Positions 61,513-64,000 of a DNA stretch of 64,000 bases are shown here, piece by piece; position 1 is the first letter of the stretch; each line of letters starts with the position of its first letter. Source of the stretch: Ectocarpus siliculosus (lineage: Eukaryota; Sar; Phaeophyceae; Ectocarpales; Ectocarpaceae); contig FN648484.1 in assembly GCA_000310025.1 (NCBI GenBank), positions 36,812-100,811 on the forward strand. Reading direction: 5' to 3'. Position numbers and translations under genes: made by a program. The notes under the pieces were generated by a model. It did not search any database. It was not told the DNA's origin and saw nothing but the letters and a program-made list of their open reading frames with translations.

Positions 61513-62940
61513 GCCGCCACGTCTCGATGTGCTGACTGCTTTGACAAGAACTGGCGCGTATCGTGTTCATACAATATCTATCTCCGGGCTGGTCAGCCAG
61601 GAGATCCGTCTAAAACTTGTGCAAGCAGCAGTTTGTTGCCTAGGGGGTGCGTAGTGCGTGGCAGTAAATTGTTACCATGTATGCGGAGGGGCCCTTCAAT
61701 GTTGCCCTCTCTGCCTGGGGTCGGTAAGTTTTTGAAAGATTTTGACGAAAGGGGAGAAGCTGACGAAAGGGGAGTTTCGCGCAGTCAGCTTCTCCACACA
61801 ATTGAGCCTTCTCGCTAGGAGAAGCCGTTGCCACCACCGACCGCAGTGCTTCAAATATTTAGGGACAACGTGAGACAAGGGGGCTTTTTTTGTAAAGAAT
61901 TCATGGATGTATGGGAAGAGGACGCTTGACCGACAGAGGACGTTGCAGTTCGGTTTTGATTAGAGAGGGGGCCTGCGACGCTGTAGTTAGGGGCAGCGCG
62001 TTTTTTGCGGGGTGAGGTAATTATTGGTCAAAGAAGTTGTTCGTGCACGTTCATGTGATAAAATAGAGTTTCCACTCGTGTGGCCAAAAGTAGTGTGGTT
62101 CTACTTGTAGTCTTTTATGTTGCGGCTCTCGTAATATGCTTCTGCGATACGACCCAAGCCGCAAGAGATAGAAAACGCGATATGCATATGGAGTAGCGAC
62201 TCTGGGGGGGTATCGATAGACGTAGAGTTGATAGACGGTTTACATTCTCTCTCGGTGTGGAGTCCGGGATGGTTTTGTAAAAATGTGACAACGTTTTTAC
62301 TCCGAGTGAGGTTTCATTTTCTCAAGCGTTGAGAAGACAAGAACACACAAAAGTTGTGCATGGCAGGGTTGAACACTCACGGTGAGCTACCGGTTCATGT
62401 AGGGAAAAATGATCCCCGGATAAAAGCTTCTACGTAGGATATCCAAGTCACGACCTTGCGTTTGCCTCCCCTCTTCGCTATATTCTGGTGCGTCACAGAC
62501 AAACGTGACACGCCAACAAGAAAGAGATATGGGTCACCGTGCCAGCGTAGGAATTGGCGTCAGGTGTCCCCAACAGCCGCAATATTTACGTTGAATGCAT
62601 ATGACCTCCAAAGGTGGCAATCGATGCTCGATATCAACGCAACACATGGGTCCGTGAGGTGACACTTCAGCCCACATCTGGATCAGAGAAATCACGCGAC
62701 CACATCGCCAACCAAGTCATGGCTGCAACACCAGGAGGGCTTCGGATGTTGGTGATGTTGGTGCGCGCGATCGCATACAACCCTTGTCGGCTCTTGGGCA
62801 GCAAAGACGGACGGCGCAACTGCTTGATCTCTTCGGCAATTGTTACCCTCAGCGAAAAAGTCGGCGGTGGCCTTCTCGACAGTCAGGCGGGAAGGAATGA
62901 AGATGCACCACCCAGCGGGCTTGTGACGCACTTGCGTCTG
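61513..62940. other. convergent 3' region between RSH and the DEAD-box helicase
   Basis: Both flanking genes end here, so it should hold two 3' UTRs. No coding exon was recognised. A small inverted repeat near 61748-61795 (GGGGAGAAGCTGAC and GTCAGCTTCTCC) may form a hairpin in the RSH transcript. Confidence 0.45.
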
Positions 62941-64000
62941 TCAGTCGTCGAGACTGAGAAGGCGTTTCCCTCTCTTGTTTCCCGCCATGATCTCCCGTAC
63001 TAGTGGTACCTGGTACGAACACCCAGTGACGTCGAACCATGCAAAAAAAAAAAAACGCAGAGAAGCGCATCGGGTAAGCAATAGATCAATGACCAACCAC
63101 ATGATCACTCATCTCCCCGTACGGCTTGCAGCGCTTTCCCCCTGGATCTCTGCACCGCCTTCGAAGTTAGTTTACCTTCGCTCAGGCGACAGATGAACTA
63201 CGACAAATACGGAGTATACGTTACCCATATACGGTGTGAGCATACGGATTCTATCGTGCTAAACAACAAATGCAGCGAGTTATTTCTGAGAGGATGTTGT
63301 GAGAGCTTACAAAAACGGTGGTAGATGTGATCGACTCCATAAAAAAGCCGAACCGTCCAGCGGTGGAGGGCACCGCAGTCATTCGTCGGAGCGAATCATA
63401 TAAAAACTCGACGAGAAACAAACGTTTTCGAAGCCACCAACGCGATTTGTTTGGCATCGCTGTCCTCCTCGTTTCTCGCAAGCCAAGCCACACAAAACGG
63501 TCACACCCTGTCGCTAAACAAAAGAACTCCACGCTACCATCGGTAGCGTAACACGTTCGCGCTTCATGACCACAAATACTGCTGAGATATTTTCTCACCT
63601 GACGCCCCCATGCTAAGACAGTTACGACGCCCTTTCTGCCCGCCCGTGCTGTCCTACCGACCCTCCTCATGTACTCGATCGGATCTCGCGGGAAATCGTA
63701 CAGTAGCACGTGCTCCACCTGTATGTAACAGTGCCCGATACCCGATTGGTAATGCAATGACAGAGCTTTTCAAAACAGGTTCCAAGGCAAAATAATCGTC
63801 CATCCGTGCAGGGACAGAACAAGGAAGGACTATGCATAGACTGGCCACATAGTTATTCCATTTTCAGGGTTGGCCATCCTACTTATGCACCACCGGACGC
63901 TCGTAGTGTTCAATTGTCCTGCGGTCTTGTCTCTCTCGACTCAAGAGCTTTGATCCTTGATCCATGGCCACCCAGAATATGTGTAGGTGGGAAACACGTA
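62941..64000 (-). CDS. DEAD-box ATP-dependent RNA helicase, C-terminal exons (partial)
   Basis: Two exons are clear, in coding order 63718-63599 and 63009-62941, both joined in phase 0 and ending in TGA. The first encodes [20 protein letters not shown] followed by [10 protein letters not shown], the helicase motif VI region (HRxGRTxRxG, here with Arg for the usual His) that contacts ATP and RNA in RecA-like domain 2. The second encodes [18 protein letters not shown] and ends LSLDD. The preceding motif V exon (usually TDIAARGLD) is not visible between 63719 and 64000, so the rest of the gene lies to the right. The DFPRDP and [11 protein letters not shown] wording resembles organellar helicases of the plant RH39/RH22 type, which process chloroplast rRNA; that link is inference. 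Confidence 0.9.

Overview
The window looks like nuclear DNA of a brown alga or a close stramenopile (Ectocarpus-like). Genes are split by many introns of several hundred bases with GT-AG (sometimes GC-AG) borders. Homopolymer G/C tracts and microsatellites are frequent. There are flagellar genes (ARL6/BBS3, LC8) beside plastid genes, and one plastid protein starts with a signal peptide followed by a transit-like segment, the arrangement used for secondary red plastids. Species assignment is inference; no rRNA or organelle marker is present. Gene models were built by hand: conserved protein blocks were located, then splice borders were chosen so that reading phase is kept. In the six main models the exon sums are whole codons without internal stops.

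Layout: 1-1656, end of an unrecognised gene (+) preceded by a hAT-like MITE at 853-1180. 4234-8032, ARL6/BBS3 small GTPase (-), 5 exons. 12015-14219, LC8 dynein light chain (+), 3 exons, both introns GC-AG. 17161-31169, a 954-residue Patched/NPC1-like RND transporter (-), 22 exons. 31547-35458, a repeat block: a tRNA-derived SINE, a three-copy repeat family with a nested TA-flanked MITE, a 575-bp tandem duplication, a G/C-tract satellite broken by a 100-N gap, and a foldback repeat. 37056-46501, a plastid Rieske oxygenase of the pheophorbide a oxygenase family (+), 16 exons. 49264-52492, two anonymous minus-strand candidates. 53136-61512, a RelA/SpoT homologue (+), 13 exons, with a decayed hydrolase half and an intact synthetase half. 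62941-64000, C-terminal exons of a DEAD-box RNA helicase (-) that runs off the right edge.

No operon logic applies. Two loose themes are visible. ARL6 and LC8 are divergent neighbours that both serve cilia or flagella. The PAO-like oxygenase and probably the RSH protein act in the plastid. I found no convincing new multi-gene system. The most unusual signals are the clustered GC-AG introns with near-identical donors, the RSH with only phase-0 introns and a dead HD domain, the 31-bp microexon carrying most iron ligands of the oxygenase, and the layered repeat block.
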